From Neocallimastix lanati (nom. inval.) (taxonomy: Eukaryota > Neocallimastigomycota > Neocallimastigomycetes > Neocallimastigales > Neocallimastigaceae), in assembly GCA_016946835.1 (NCBI GenBank), contig JACVTC010000069.1, forward strand, positions 406,001-470,000: a stretch of 64,000 bases of DNA, read 5' to 3'. The notes under the pieces were generated by a model. The model was not told where the DNA came from, did not search any database, and was given only the letters and a program-made list of their open reading frames with translations. This document shows, piece after piece, positions 29,601 through 39,514 of this stretch. A program made the translations under genes and the position numbers. How positions within the stretch are numbered: position 1 is the stretch's first letter; each line of letters begins with the position of its first letter.

Positions 29601-32600
29601 GTTCAAGGTATAATAAATTAATAGTTTCTTTAGCAGCTTCAGTATAATCTTGACCTCTTTGTACTCTTTCAATAAATAATTTTCCACAAAGAATCAATTT
29701 ATATGGATTAAGATTGCTAAAGGAACTCTTGGATTTGATATCACTATGTAATTTTGAAAAAAGATGAGGTAAATCTTGACCTGGAATACCTAAACTATTA
29801 AATAATTTTACCATATTCATACTACTATCACTATCACTATCAGTAGAAGAGGAAGATGATGGTGAATAAGTAGAAGAAGTCGTCAAAGAAATTGAATCAT
29901 TAACTGATAAAGCATCAATTAATGCAATTTCAACACCTCTATTTCTCATAGCTCTAGAAATTTCACCATTCTTTGGATCAACAGTAAGGAAAATCCTAAA
30001 GTTTGGATGAGGACGAACCGTTTTAACTTCGCCATTAACTAAACCTCTTTCATTAACAAAAAGAACACCATTCGGTTCTAATAAACCATTTAAACGATCA
30101 AGAACTGAAGGATTACAATAGTTTGCATTATCAATTAAAAGCCAATTTCCATTTTCTAAAGCTTGAAGAAGAATACCATCAATCCATTCAAAACTACCAC
30201 GAACATTTTCACTCTGTAACTTAACGATATTTTGATAAAGACTCTGAATTTTTTCAAATTCATGAATCAATTCTATACTTTGATGTCTTTCCAAAAGTTC
30301 TTGTAATTGCTTCAAAAATTGACCGATGGCATCTGATTTAACAACATCTCCTAACTCTGTAACTTCAATTTTATGGAAGGCCTTGGAAACTTCACCTAAG
30401 AGACCAAGGGTATAAGAAGATTCATCCTTCAATATTTCTAACTTAATGAGTGAGGCCACAAATGACTTTATTCTTTCTAACAAATGACTAATATGACGAT
30501 TTATATCAAATTGCTCAAAGCCACCTAATAATTCCATAGTATCCACACCACTATTCATTGAAAATTCAAAGAGTTCATTTCCTGTTATATTAGCTAATAA
30601 ACGAACCATAGAAGTTTTACCTGTTGCTGTAGCACCAGTTAAAATAGCCATCCAATTAAGTTCTACACACTTCATTAATGATTCTAATGGCTTAAGGAAG
30701 GTAGTAAGGAGTTCATAATTATTACTTTGGAAATCAAAACGACTATGACTTTGTCTTGGTAAAGTAGAATGACCAATTTGGACTAATTCTGAAGATATAT
30801 TAATATTTGGATTTGGCTTTTGAGGATAATCTTCTCCAAAGATATCTTTATATAATTTTTTCACGTACTCACGATCTTCATGAGTTCTCATTCTTTGAAT
30901 GTATACCATGTCTATGTATTCTGTTGGATCAAATGCACGAGAGAATGGACAACTACGAGTTAAATCAATCCATCTAAATACATCACGTAAATTGAATTCC
31001 CATGGAGCACCCTTACGGCCAAATACATAGTTAATCATAGTATCTTCATGCATGCGACAATTAAATTTAATCATTTTTTCAATGAGCGCCTTATCGATAT
31101 CAGGGTATAAGCTCTGACTAATACAAAGTAAATCATTCATACCTAATTGATCTACATAAACTTGAGTAAATCGATTCAAGAAAGATTTTGGTAAACCTTT
31201 TCTGCCACCACCTTGTTGTTGAGGATTTTGAGCACCAAAAACTCTAAATTCTGGGGAACAAGAGAAGGTTTTATCTAACTCCGGAATATAAACAGTAGCT
31301 CTGTGATCTAAACAAGCATTTAAACCTTCTAATACAGATTGGGAAGCAAGATTCAATTCATCTAATAGAACCCAATCTCCTTCTTGCATGGCCTTCAAGA
31401 AAAGACCATCTCTCCATGAAAATTCACCACTACTACCACCCTCTACGGGTAAATCAGAACCAAACAAATCCATTAAATCGGTTTGTTCCGATAAATTAAT
31501 TCTTACCAATTTACGTCCAGAAACCGATGCCAAATTAGAAATCAAACTAGTTTTACCAACACCAGGACTACCTTCTAATAAAATAGGTTTCTTTAATTGA
31601 AGAGCTCTTAATACACGCATCGTATTTTTCAATGTAGTAGGCGCCTTAAAATCAAACTTTACTTGTTTTGATGGGTATTTTCCCTTTGGAATAGTAAATG
31701 GGTAAATACCAAAAATTTCATCATTACTAATAATATCAGAATTAGTAATTTCTAAAACTTTAGATAAATCCTTAGTAGGTGTTGCTGCTTGATCATTAAG
31801 TTTAGCAAAAGAGGCTAATTTCTTTTCACAAGATCTACGGAATTTACCATTATCTAATCCGGTAACACTAACACCTAACATTGGATTAATACCTAATCCA
31901 TCCAAGAAAACCATAGAACCACCATGAATAAATGCAACTTCAGGACCAATAATTTTATAGGTTAAATTTATAAAGTTAATCCAGGAAAGAATATCTCTTA
32001 AACTGAAAATAGTACGACCTTTATTCACCTCATTTGCGAACCAATGAACAAATCCTAAAATTTGTTTACCAAATGGTTGAATTACCTCCTCCTTTAAGTT
32101 TTGATTCATAATCTGTAATAAATCTTCATCATCTACAATTTGAGGAACCCAAATTTCAGTAAAACGATTACGAAGGGCTGGAGATAATTCCTTCTTACCA
32201 TAATCACCACCAGGATTCATAGTGGCTAAGAACAAAAAGTTTTCGTTCGCAGTAATTTCTTCAACATTTTTACCTCCCTTTTCTGCAAGAACTAATTGTC
32301 GCTTTGGTTCAAGAACACTATTTAAACGTTCAAGAACAGAATCATCTGCTAATGAAATTTCATCTAATAAGAACATATCACCTTCTTTCATTGCTGTAAT
32401 TAAAGGTCCATCTTTCCACTCAAATAAAGTTCTGGCCTTAGTGATATCACTTTTAATCTTTGAAATTTGTTCAACAATTGCTTCTTCCGTAAACGAAGAC
32501 TTTTTCGTTTTTGATTCAAACATTTTTAAAACTTCCATAAATTCCATAGCATGTAAAGCCTTGGCATCACATTCTTCTGAAAATTGGGCTACTAAAAATT

Positions 32601-35600
32601 CAATCATTTCATTCTTAGCCATTGCCATATTTCTTTCCTTATCACGATGAGGTCTTTGGTCACCAAGGAAATCAGAAGTTTCCGTATGTTGATGACAATT
32701 AACAATATGCAATTTTTGATTACGAATTGCAGCTAATACTTGACAAACAGTAGTTTTACCACAACCAGTTTCACCAACCAAAAGAACAGGTTCTTTATGT
32801 TGAATACACTTAGAAACAAGAGTGAAGAGACGTTTCATAGCCTTATTCCAAACGACCTTATTAAATTCTTCAATAGCTTCTGAGGAAACCAATGGTTCCG
32901 AAGGATTAGCAATGGTTTTCAAACAATTGGTAAAGTCTGGAATCGACTCACAGTCATAAATTTTTTCTTCAATGAGTTTAACTCTCATGGTTTTTTCAAT
33001 AATTTGTTTTACAACGGCCTTTTCGGATTCCTTTCTAATTCTTTCTCCTAAAATCATAAATCCGTGTTCTGCAAGTTCTTGATATCCTTGAGCATGCCTT
33101 TCAGCCCATCTAAACAAATCTCTTAATGTAATAAAACTATGTCTACCTTCAAACATACGAGTTTTCTGACGAACTTGTTGAAGCTCCTTATATACAATAA
33201 CTAATTTTTTACAATAAGATGGAGGAATTTGACAACGTTGTTCTAAAATTTGTTCCAATTCATTTTCTGGGAAATCATCAAAGTTCAATTCAAGGAATCT
33301 ATTCTTGAAAGCTCTTGAAAGAACCTTTCTACCACCATACAAACCAGATGGATTTTGCGTAGCAAAAAGCATAAAGTGGGGATGGGGTTTAACCACTTCT
33401 TGAGTTTCATTAATAAGTAATTCACGATTATCATCAAGTAAACGATTCAATGCTTCCAATACATCTGTTGGGGCTAAATTTAATTCATCCAAAACAATCC
33501 AGTAACCTTTACGTAAAGCTTCCACCAAAACACCTTCTTGGAATACCAACTGACCAGAAGAATCAGAAACATACATACCCAAATATTCCTGTAGATCAGT
33601 ATGTTCATGATTATTGATACGAACAAAACGATGATGTGTTCTTCTTGCAATGTACTCCACCATACTTGTCTTACCACTTGAAGTTGGACCTTGAATTAAA
33701 ACAGGGAATTTTCTGGAGTAAATAGCTCTTGCTAAATTTTTCATATTATTGGCTACGGAAGGTGTAATAATGTATTTTCTAATGTAATCCTCATCTTCAG
33801 GAGATTCATATTCACCTTTTTCCAACCAGAAACTCTGGAAAAGATCATATTGAGTTGAATAAGGTGAAGGACATTTTGGAATTTGACTGAGGAAAGTATT
33901 GATTTCATTGGTTTTCATATTAGTGAGAATATATTTTTTAGCAAGATTGTCAACAAATTGCGAAGACTTTGCATCTAATTGAGTTAAAAAGGTCATGACA
34001 ATACCTTCATAGAGAGAACGCTTCAAACCATAAACAGGAGCAATCTGAGTAGCATAGGAAAGAGAACGTGTTAATGTACGCATACTGAAATGAGGTCTGT
34101 GATTAGCACCATCATATAAATTCTTTTTGGAAGCCTTTTTCACTTCGAAATAGAATTCAACTACTTGTTGAGAAACGGTTTGATCAGAACCTACAAATTT
34201 TTCCAAATAACGTTGAACGACGAGGGTTAAATCTTCCTTATAAATATCTAAAGAATCCACATAAAATTCAGTAAATCTAGATCTTAAACCGGGTGGTAAA
34301 TCCTTTTTACCAACATCAGTAGCTGGATTCATACAACCAAAGATTCTAAAGTTTGGATGACGCTTAATAGGATGGGTATCACCTCTCTCAGTAAGTATAA
34401 TAGAACCTTCAGCACCTTGTAATAAACCACTTAAACTTTCTAACGTTTCAGAAGATGCTAAATTAATTTCATCCAAAAGAATCCAATAACCTTGTTGAAT
34501 TGCTTTCACTAAAGTACCTTCAATAAATGAGAATAAGAAATTACCTTTAATTTGTTCATATTGTAATTCAAATTCATCAACATCCTTGGCAAATTTTTCC
34601 CAAGCTTTTTCAAGATCATTTTGAGATTCGGATTTCTTTAATTTTTTTGAACTACGGGTATTATCTTCAGAAATAGATGTCGAAGGAGAGCTTACAGCAG
34701 AAGAAGAATCCTTATTAGCCTCTTTTTCTTGTCTTCTTTTAAAAAGTTTTTTCGACATTCGAATAGCATTACGATAGGCTAAAATTAATTTTTCCCACTT
34801 TTTACGTGCAATAACTTTCTTAACAGAATCAATGAAAGCTTTATTACTTTTAGCAGGGAAGGTATCACTAAATAACTGAATAAATTTAGCATGAATAACA
34901 GAAACTAATAAATGAATATCAACAGGTTTAAAACCACCTAATAAATCTGAACTTTCACTCTGTTGACTTAAATTAACAACTACTAATTTTTGACCTAATA
35001 ATTCGGCTAAATACTGTACAATAGTAGTTTTACCTGCACCAGTTTCACCAACTAAAAGAACGGATTCCTTTAAGTAGGTACTTACTGCAATCTTCTCTAA
35101 GAGACGTAATGAATGTACTGTATGAGCAAAAACACTTTTAGAAGCTGCTTTATTGGTAGATAATTGTTTTTCTTTAAGGTATTGATGAGCTGGAAGGTTA
35201 ACACGACCAATTGTAATGGTTTGAGCTTGTTCTTTCAATTCCGGATTATAATTATTAATAAGATATTCGATAGAATGTGGGGAAATATTTAATTTTTCAC
35301 CAATAATGGTCAAGATTTTCATACGAGCCTCTAATTGAGGAATCATAGCAGTAAAACAATCGGCAGCTTCTAAAAATATTTTTTGAATGGTATCCTGATC
35401 GACTGTATAACTACCTGTATCATGATCCATCTGAACCAGTTGATTAATTCTAAATGCCCATTTCATAATATCTCTTAGAGATAATAATCTATTACCAATA
35501 TGTGAAGAAAGCATTATTTCTTTCCAATGATTAATAATTACATCTGTAGTATTGACAATAGCTGGTATAATTCTCAAAAGAGAAGGGTACTTCTGGGTAA

Positions 35601-37206
35601 TAACTTGACGAATTTCATCTAAACTTAAATGTTGAACTCGAACTTGAGTCCATAAATTTTCACTAATACTATCATTACTTTTTTTGGTGAGAATGCCATT
35701 GGAGGAAACCTGTAAAGTTTGAGTAGCAAAAATTTGGAAACCATCTGCAGCCTTAATTTTTTCACCTCTACTTGGTATAAAAAGGGTACGAGTTTGTAAG
35801 AGAGGAATTAAGACAGAAATGACTTCCAATGGAGCAAGATTAATATCTTCAATTAAAATCCAACGACCCTCTGTAACAGCTGTGGTTAAAACTCCAGGTT
35901 GCCAACGGAATTGACCTGGAATATTAGTACAAACATAAGTACCTAAAAGAACTTTAGAATCAGTTTGATCACCTAAATGTATTGTAATTAAATCTTCATG
36001 ATGAGTTAATCTAGCCATTTCTTCTACAAGACAGGTTTTACCGGAACCGGAGACACCTTCAAGTAAAATAGGAGAACCGATAGATAAAGCAAACGCAATG
36101 GAATGAAGATTATTTTTTGTGGTTGGAGTAATGATAAGTCTTTCTTCCATTGTATTTAATGTTTCAGATTCAGTTAAATTAATATTTTGTTTAGAAGGAA
36201 TTAAAGAAGAAAGATTTGGCAATAAAACACCACAAATATCTGTAATAATTTTGCAAAGATTATGACTTTCAATAATAAATGAATGAATAGTGGAATTTGA
36301 ATCATTGTTGTCGTTGTTACTACTCTTATTATTTATGAACATCATTGCTTGTTCCTTTGTGTTTAATTCTGTATCTTTTAACCAAATAAGTTTAGAAAGA
36401 TCAGGTTCCATTTTTAAAACTTCTTGACTATTTTTAGCAGGTGGAATATATTTAGCGATAAGTTTATCTTGTTCAACATTAGATAAATTAAGGTATTTAG
36501 AAAGGATAAATATGGTATATATTTGGATTTCTTTATTTTGAATTTCTAAGAATGAATATAATATACTACTATCCCAAAGATTCTTTAATTCATAATATGG
36601 AATTTGACAAGTAATACGATATAATGAACTTAATACTATTTTTATCTTATCAAGTGAACTTTCTAAATTAGTTTGAGCTAATTTTAATAATTGGGTTAAT
36701 TCTTTTGTAACATCAATAACACCCAAAATATATAAAGCAAAACTTTTAACTTGTGGTAATGTAATTAATATTTTTGAAAAAGCAAGAATATATTTTTCAT
36801 TTTCATTAAATTGTTGTGGGTGGTTATTATCCTCATTATCAATATCCATTAAATATTCTTGTTCAATATTATCGCCATTACTATTTCTTTTTGGTGGTCT
36901 TTCATTTTGTTCATTTTTTAAACAATAAGGTTCATTTTCTATTTTTATTATCCAACGAGCTACAAGTTCTATAGCTATACTTCGAAATAAATGTAAAATT
37001 TCAAATGTTAAATCTGATTGTAATAATAAATTAGATAAAATATCCAAAAGTTTTGACTTATCTGAATCTTTAATATTTTCTATTTTTATAATTTGTTTAA
37101 TTTCATTTTTTTGTTTAATATATCTCTCATTATTTTCTAATATATTTAATAATTTTTGAAGCTCTTTGCTTATTTCAGCTTGAAAACTATAACTTTTACT
37201 CTCCAT
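20611..37206 (-). CDS. MDN1: Midasin, dynein-like AAA+ ATPase of 60S ribosome assembly
   Basis: One uninterrupted frame of 5531 aa, close to human midasin (about 5600 aa) and longer than yeast Rea1 (4910 aa). Six AAA+ modules carry Walker A motifs near residues 380 (GVSGSGKT), 720 (GETGAGKT), 1172 (GPTSSGKT), 1475 (GETGCGKT), 1879 (GSPGVGKT) and 2190 (GATATGKT). Walker B motifs follow, such as LLDEINLAS, VLDELNLAP and LLDELNLAS; the sixth is worn (LLIDNANYC). A long helical linker runs to about residue 4550. An Asp/Glu-rich tract (about 4580-5230) and a C-terminal MIDAS domain with D-x-S-x-S (DDSKSMSES, near 5335) end the protein. Midasin pulls Ytm1 and Rsa4 off pre-60S particles in the nucleolus and nucleoplasm, using MIDAS contacts and ATP-driven remodelling. 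The start is the first Met of the frame. The neighbouring genes at 4.4-19.6 kb and 39.5-42.2 kb are intron-rich; this one has none. Confidence 0.98.
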   Translation of the reverse strand: MESKSYSFQAEISKELQKLLNILENNERYIKQKNEIKQIIKIENIKDSDKSKLLDILSNLLLQSDLTFEILHLFRSIAIELVARWIIKIENEPYCLKNEQNERPPKRNSNGDNIEQEYLMDIDNEDNNHPQQFNENEKYILAFSKILITLPQVKSFALYILGVIDVTKELTQLLKLAQTNLESSLDKIKIVLSSLYRITCQIPYYELKNLWDSSILYSFLEIQNKEIQIYTIFILSKYLNLSNVEQDKLIAKYIPPAKNSQEVLKMEPDLSKLIWLKDTELNTKEQAMMFINNKSSNNDNNDSNSTIHSFIIESHNLCKIITDICGVLLPNLSSLIPSKQNINLTESETLNTMEERLIITPTTKNNLHSIAFALSIGSPILLEGVSGSGKTCLVEEMARLTHHEDLITIHLGDQTDSKVLLGTYVCTNIPGQFRWQPGVLTTAVTEGRWILIEDINLAPLEVISVLIPLLQTRTLFIPSRGEKIKAADGFQIFATQTLQVSSNGILTKKSNDSISENLWTQVRVQHLSLDEIRQVITQKYPSLLRIIPAIVNTTDVIINHWKEIMLSSHIGNRLLSLRDIMKWAFRINQLVQMDHDTGSYTVDQDTIQKIFLEAADCFTAMIPQLEARMKILTIIGEKLNISPHSIEYLINNYNPELKEQAQTITIGRVNLPAHQYLKEKQLSTNKAASKSVFAHTVHSLRLLEKIAVSTYLKESVLLVGETGAGKTTIVQYLAELLGQKLVVVNLSQQSESSDLLGGFKPVDIHLLVSVIHAKFIQLFSDTFPAKSNKAFIDSVKKVIARKKWEKLILAYRNAIRMSKKLFKRRQEKEANKDSSSAVSSPSTSISEDNTRSSKKLKKSESQNDLEKAWEKFAKDVDEFELQYEQIKGNFLFSFIEGTLVKAIQQGYWILLDEINLASSETLESLSGLLQGAEGSIILTERGDTHPIKRHPNFRIFGCMNPATDVGKKDLPPGLRSRFTEFYVDSLDIYKEDLTLVVQRYLEKFVGSDQTVSQQVVEFYFEVKKASKKNLYDGANHRPHFSMRTLTRSLSYATQIAPVYGLKRSLYEGIVMTFLTQLDAKSSQFVDNLAKKYILTNMKTNEINTFLSQIPKCPSPYSTQYDLFQSFWLEKGEYESPEDEDYIRKYIITPSVANNMKNLARAIYSRKFPVLIQGPTSSGKTSMVEYIARRTHHRFVRINNHEHTDLQEYLGMYVSDSSGQLVFQEGVLVEALRKGYWIVLDELNLAPTDVLEALNRLLDDNRELLINETQEVVKPHPHFMLFATQNPSGLYGGRKVLSRAFKNRFLELNFDDFPENELEQILEQRCQIPPSYCKKLVIVYKELQQVRQKTRMFEGRHSFITLRDLFRWAERHAQGYQELAEHGFMILGERIRKESEKAVVKQIIEKTMRVKLIEEKIYDCESIPDFTNCLKTIANPSEPLVSSEAIEEFNKVVWNKAMKRLFTLVSKCIQHKEPVLLVGETGCGKTTVCQVLAAIRNQKLHIVNCHQHTETSDFLGDQRPHRDKERNMAMAKNEMIEFLVAQFSEECDAKALHAMEFMEVLKMFESKTKKSSFTEEAIVEQISKIKSDITKARTLFEWKDGPLITAMKEGDMFLLDEISLADDSVLERLNSVLEPKRQLVLAEKGGKNVEEITANENFLFLATMNPGGDYGKKELSPALRNRFTEIWVPQIVDDEDLLQIMNQNLKEEVIQPFGKQILGFVHWFANEVNKGRTIFSLRDILSWINFINLTYKIIGPEVAFIHGGSMVFLDGLGINPMLGVSVTGLDNGKFRRSCEKKLASFAKLNDQAATPTKDLSKVLEITNSDIISNDEIFGIYPFTIPKGKYPSKQVKFDFKAPTTLKNTMRVLRALQLKKPILLEGSPGVGKTSLISNLASVSGRKLVRINLSEQTDLMDLFGSDLPVEGGSSGEFSWRDGLFLKAMQEGDWVLLDELNLASQSVLEGLNACLDHRATVYIPELDKTFSCSPEFRVFGAQNPQQQGGGRKGLPKSFLNRFTQVYVDQLGMNDLLCISQSLYPDIDKALIEKMIKFNCRMHEDTMINYVFGRKGAPWEFNLRDVFRWIDLTRSCPFSRAFDPTEYIDMVYIQRMRTHEDREYVKKLYKDIFGEDYPQKPNPNINISSELVQIGHSTLPRQSHSRFDFQSNNYELLTTFLKPLESLMKCVELNWMAILTGATATGKTSMVRLLANITGNELFEFSMNSGVDTMELLGGFEQFDINRHISHLLERIKSFVASLIKLEILKDESSYTLGLLGEVSKAFHKIEVTELGDVVKSDAIGQFLKQLQELLERHQSIELIHEFEKIQSLYQNIVKLQSENVRGSFEWIDGILLQALENGNWLLIDNANYCNPSVLDRLNGLLEPNGVLFVNERGLVNGEVKTVRPHPNFRIFLTVDPKNGEISRAMRNRGVEIALIDALSVNDSISLTTSSTYSPSSSSSTDSDSDSSMNMVKLFNSLGIPGQDLPHLFSKLHSDIKSKSSFSNLNPYKLILCGKLFIERVQRGQDYTEAAKETINLLYLEQLNMTLDQISIHVPIYDDFTSILAPLSWPYFISGDFIKSSPSLAMVCYHGSYLYFVLKCLDMKKTELFKNVDPMQILDACFRYFILNSTLKDWTYRVEWLKYIYNLIQDNTLKRTVRDIISIITSIFGSSFMQLYVVSLANISRQLQIPNEILLLQSLSLENYNPYLFNQIKGEIERNSFEELTNSFIIFKNTPKALTILYQLSQKKIQAELVYKKAASIKINQLSIIQQSYGYSQGRILESQLSHPIIKYFYELFNILNDLISNFINENMVNGPIEVFEEIMNKYENLWDHIQNKELDYNLIYIILIKLLDLLEKIPIVMQSEPLDNMIENIKKELKVSLINSNTMYWKNSGILMLQSNDLFKVEESFRTLNEMINISSAKFNEWISHPYVYTDPEMRQSLAEGMATLYYLNKKNNQNESINELFNLMKELPGKLESKVKSNMKEIEDFKSSILNGVNDDIDQTLLDSEPLSLLVKQNEKLRGSDVWALMDYQSIWNEMNFIYQTIKIFDNVKNKKSIISYEADDYVKTIKSLNQFMIQLTSRPPLDSWQYIYLGWLVNANELENSRLSYNEKMIDGIINESILKWHERLWKNVFHTYIDTNQEGLVEKLLLDGSTYLYTSLQTYFVSTLIQNSINCSAYEYQNLIQKITSLEEYFKVEQQKFTRTDNELAQIIYTIKSVVVAYQSSFLEEDYHQILALFNSLFNLSNEDKMARNGIIQELLGLLSKSNDEIFQMLNSKYIASIMDRLKRTENTREMGQAWISTGLLLVMVIIPKFPVDPAAEVIVEKFLLEQLVKYYENEIYTQKKIEKINKGDSKSIVIQKLEDQLVKARAKLSELLLKVPLRPKKTMILSIFQDLEQLSKTLLNESQLLEIVRNLGSDESYLQRESLLQSNLFNFIERMKSNYPKYMDLLKPIFIAIYQIKYGLKLISGTVVREGNDQDINAIVGNLMNFGQCNLWLKSIPSSLSQLDQIKRSLKIKKSLEDDKIDLYIELLNTFIARLNHQVKISGITAPYYNQINLIYMELSRIITLIEEKEREKIKEEEELFKYKTKENDVMIDKNEEEEEFNELFPDYYEDFEDVTSTALDDGSKKPVTEPKESKKSLLSKSRLGRIEEIASKIVESQRYFMIQNYTEDVSEEYNAFVKSYDMASKIIKETSPFLSDEIDSTCYHGNLVMIHQTKRRINGDRQVKNYNFYKDENIIEVSKSIPILIEMENKLHELLQRWPGHSVLLQLSTICKRIALFPITSPVIKILTGLEILIQKCDEWEAYASKEVSIKAEMNKVIELIVEWRKYELKLWWDLLEIQDKEFAEKASKLWFYLYKLILEPINKCNELNVELKLEEYEEIYSGILNGVDQFIRNSSLGEFDSRLDMIYQFYLQITKYHQSNNMFITIANILWNIHEYYTQFKEGIDEFLKTSRKPIEKELKNYVKIAKWKDVNIYALKESAKRTHYQLNKFIKKYKEILNTSIYTKIVEAQTKYTSNQEPKVNTSLGSYRSARDYFESHNVKLVSSLEVSNDETRIAEVEKQIENKERLAQVPLILKKMKSINREFLRTGLYTKKANIIEELCETIVERLKEFKKQNETLSDDAKDEKAWKLQKSLRKKALADLFNQFKKMGLRLRDVKYFENQKKTDYIFKLNHTVDQTFKLIHASSAKTGLFKHIENMINQSNDRYYKFIAYISLLRSLAHEASPDLSALDVQRSLSSEEHMLYMILQQRTVLASLNEHYSKFLYIYHQIQDVYMLANETKTSPSDIILSSHIYIEYLEKQKLLIDEAYDYVQQISFIQSITKEDSQKVLVILEKIKKCKKNTDRFYHTLVSEAQQYQITNPLKNEKLQELFNRNCSTFEEFINDIKKYNLNSSSLLMQELMNTLEDINQKLKNDSIKLEDVLNVDPARLNDLVNKINRIIESVMISFQNVKGSLNEEDKKEGTEESVEEDEFEAIHLNDINKNLLNSKETLKIERIIATTEELFSLINGLSSNEKLLKEFVLQQIKNLFVIYDHYNIIVQQQLYEFTCYHRVFVKFSLINCKLFISLYKAGLSIPKIYSGEEETMEDNVAGTGIGEGQGNKNVSDEIENEDQIEGTKDEQTQQPQDNENKDKDDDNAIEMNEDFEGKLEDVERQPGDENDDEEEEEEEDGEEELEEQMGEIDEDQSNVIDEKMWNDEEDEKADENEKTEKDSEAKEGTSQEEMVAKNDDEPEQGKEDDQETKQDKNKDRKEEKNEANDEDDQKEEINNYDEDMFEENNNIDIKSMDNPLKEEEEEEEDDDMELPDDLNLDGGEEDDSKQKDMDVDEKENEDEDSMDVDEEVKENNDEIMEKDIPQDFQELPDDNLEGEEGEEEEKEGENEDDTREDDNEGSNEEEGEEEKEGMDEDEEFENNMAIKDEENENNEDNAKDENNEDENENENEATMDNTEVKKEQSENQYGVQDEFGNDNNEDNDLENINDNNASAQQEFGNDESNNDMANTTSSMQNMTLDERKKRQPREINPNRSLGDSLKEWKKRLKSIIEPEEEQDEEKKDAPVNEDHEKVNEDNTFEYLKEDDEAYDLQTLGTATEEQLEKQEKKAAIDEEKEEEENDEGAMANPEDEEENEKDEEMRDDTKKFNNEKNGFNKIAELHQRDSDNEEEGEEESSDNKKDVRTEKSNDRDNEAENDLENDKVTKTEEENREDEEEDEEYSDIDVDREPEKDYEELREELEKKMVEWRANKDDMDKAHQLWKDYELLTFDLSMELCEQLRLILEPTLATKLKGDYRNGKRLNMKKIIPYIASQFKKDKIWLRRTKPSKRQYQIMLSVDDSKSMSESHSVQLTFEALAMISKALTQLEAGELAVVRFGKTVNLVHPFESPFNDESGAQAIRQFTFEQQSTDIQQLMTSTLSILEEARERSSSHNETLWQLQIILSDGICENHEQIKSLVHTAMEKQIMVVFVVIDTKQQILGMNNVIKQPGKGFKLERYISTFPFDNYVILSDINQLPEILSETLRQYFMMVQHD

Positions 37207-37212
37207 TTTGTA

Positions 37213-37244
<32 letters not shown>

Positions 37245-37751
37245 AAGAAAAAAAAATAATAAAATAAAAATAAAAATTAAATAAAATAGTGAATTAAAAA
37301 ATAAATTATGTATCTATTATTAAATTGCAATAAATTAATTTAATTAAAATATCTATTATATTGAACTGTATTATATTAAATTATTTCTTTGTTCTACTGA
37401 TATTTATGCATTTCATCGATATAAAATAAATTATTTCTAATTACTATTAGAAAATTAATAATTGTAATTTTCAATATATATAAATTTTAAAATTGTTAAT
37501 AAATATAAAATAAGTAAAAAAAAAAAATATACGTTTTTTTTTTTTTACTTAAAATTTTTTATTAATACTTTAAATATTAGTTTTATTAATAAATATAAAT
37601 TAGCATCTAATTATACTCTATTATATTTGTAATATAAAATTTCAAAACTGAAAAATAATAATAATAATAATAATTAATTTCGATTATAATTTCAATTATC
37701 TAATAAAAACTCTTAAATTTGAAAAATTAAATATAAAATGAAAGGAAAGAG

Positions 37752-37786
<35 letters not shown>

Positions 37787-39336
37787 TTAATTTATTTATA
37801 TTAAACTATTAATTATTACTATTAAAAAAAAAAAATTCCTAATATTATATTTAAATATTGAAAATTTTTTAAAAAAAAAAAAAAAAAAAAAGATTAAAAG
37901 AATTTTCTCATAAATGATTGGTTAATAACATTTATATATTTTTACCTTTTTATAAAATAATAACTACATTATTTAATTACATTATTGAAATTTGTATACA
38001 TTTAGTAGTTTTAGAAAAAAACAAAAAAAATGAAAATGAAATAAAATATTATGGATGTTACACGAATTTATATAATGCTTTTAAAGTGTATGGTATTCTT
38101 TTAAAATAAATGTGCAATATTAAAAAAAAAAAAATTAGAGATATTTTTAAAAAATAAATATAATAAATTAAAAAAAAAAATAAATATAATAAAATAACAA
38201 ATAATAATCAAAAGTTATATAAATTATATTTTTATTTAGTACCATGAAATAGTTTGCGATAAAATAATATATAACTAAAATAACAATAGTAATATGAATT
38301 AAATACTTTAATCACAATCTCTTATACTTTAAGGTTTATGGATTTTTATTATAGATTTATTTTAAATTTCATGTGTTTATGATAAGAGTATATTTATTTT
38401 CAAAATATAACATATAACTTACATAATTGATATAAAAATGAATTCAATTAGGTGTTATTAAGTAAACAATTTTAACGAATATACATATAAATTTATTTTT
38501 TTTTTTTTAATATTAAATATATTATAAAAATTCATAAATATCTACAATGATGAAAATTTTCTAAATATCATTAACTATAGTTACACTGTACTTATAAAAG
38601 CCTTGTGAAAAGTGCGAAGAATAATTTATGTTAAATTTAAAAATAGTATAGTAGAACTTTTTTATTTTATCTTAATCATCATTATTAAGTAATATATATA
38701 TACATACTAACATGAAATATGGTAGATTTATGAGTAGATATCAAATAATCAAAGAGTATGTCATATATTGTATCATATTTTATAATTGTTTATTCATATG
38801 TTTATTTTTAATGGGTATTACTAATTTATTTTTATAATTTTTTTTGATAAAAAAAAAGAAGGAAAACCCAATAATAATAATGGAATGTTAAGTACTATGT
38901 ATTATAAAGTATACAATAATATTATAATTGGTTGCAAATAACAATATATTTTTACGTTATTATTAATTTTTAAATTATTAGAAAATTACGAAGAAACAAG
39001 AAATAAAAAAAATAGCAAAGTATATATATATTTATAAATAATTATTATGAAGAAATAATATTAATTTGAGTATTTATATAGTAAATATGGATATTTTAAT
39101 ATTTATATAGTACGTATAAATATTCTAAATTAATTTGGTATTTATAAGGGTTAATAATATCAGTAATATTATTTAAACCTAACCCTCTTATGAAAATTTT
39201 TAATTATTTGAAATACAATAAAATATTAATATATTTTATTTCATTTTTATAAAAATTTTAATATTGATATTTTTTTATAAACTTTAATTTTTTTTTATTT
39301 AGTTTATACCATTCCAAATCAAGAATTTATATATAT

Positions 39337-39387
<51 letters not shown>

Positions 39388-39514
39388 ATAAATTTATAAA
39401 CTATACCTATTATTATCGTTATTTTCATAATAAGTATATATACATATTTTTTATTTTATAAATAAATTCAAAATTTCATAATTAGTATTAAATTAAAAAA
39501 AAAAAAATTTCATA
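37207..39514. other. Divergent intergenic region between MDN1 and the NNF1-like gene
   Basis: 2.3 kb that must hold the promoters of both flanking genes. A TA run (37216-37238) lies just upstream of the MDN1 start; A or T runs occur at about 37754-37784, 37872-37890 and 39341-39379. No convincing coding block is seen. The small plus-strand frame at 37918-38109 has no family resemblance and sits in AT-rich DNA. Confidence 0.55.

Noticed and set aside
37918-38109. Small plus-strand frame of 63 aa
   Set aside because: No recognisable motif, AT-rich context, and nothing to splice it to.
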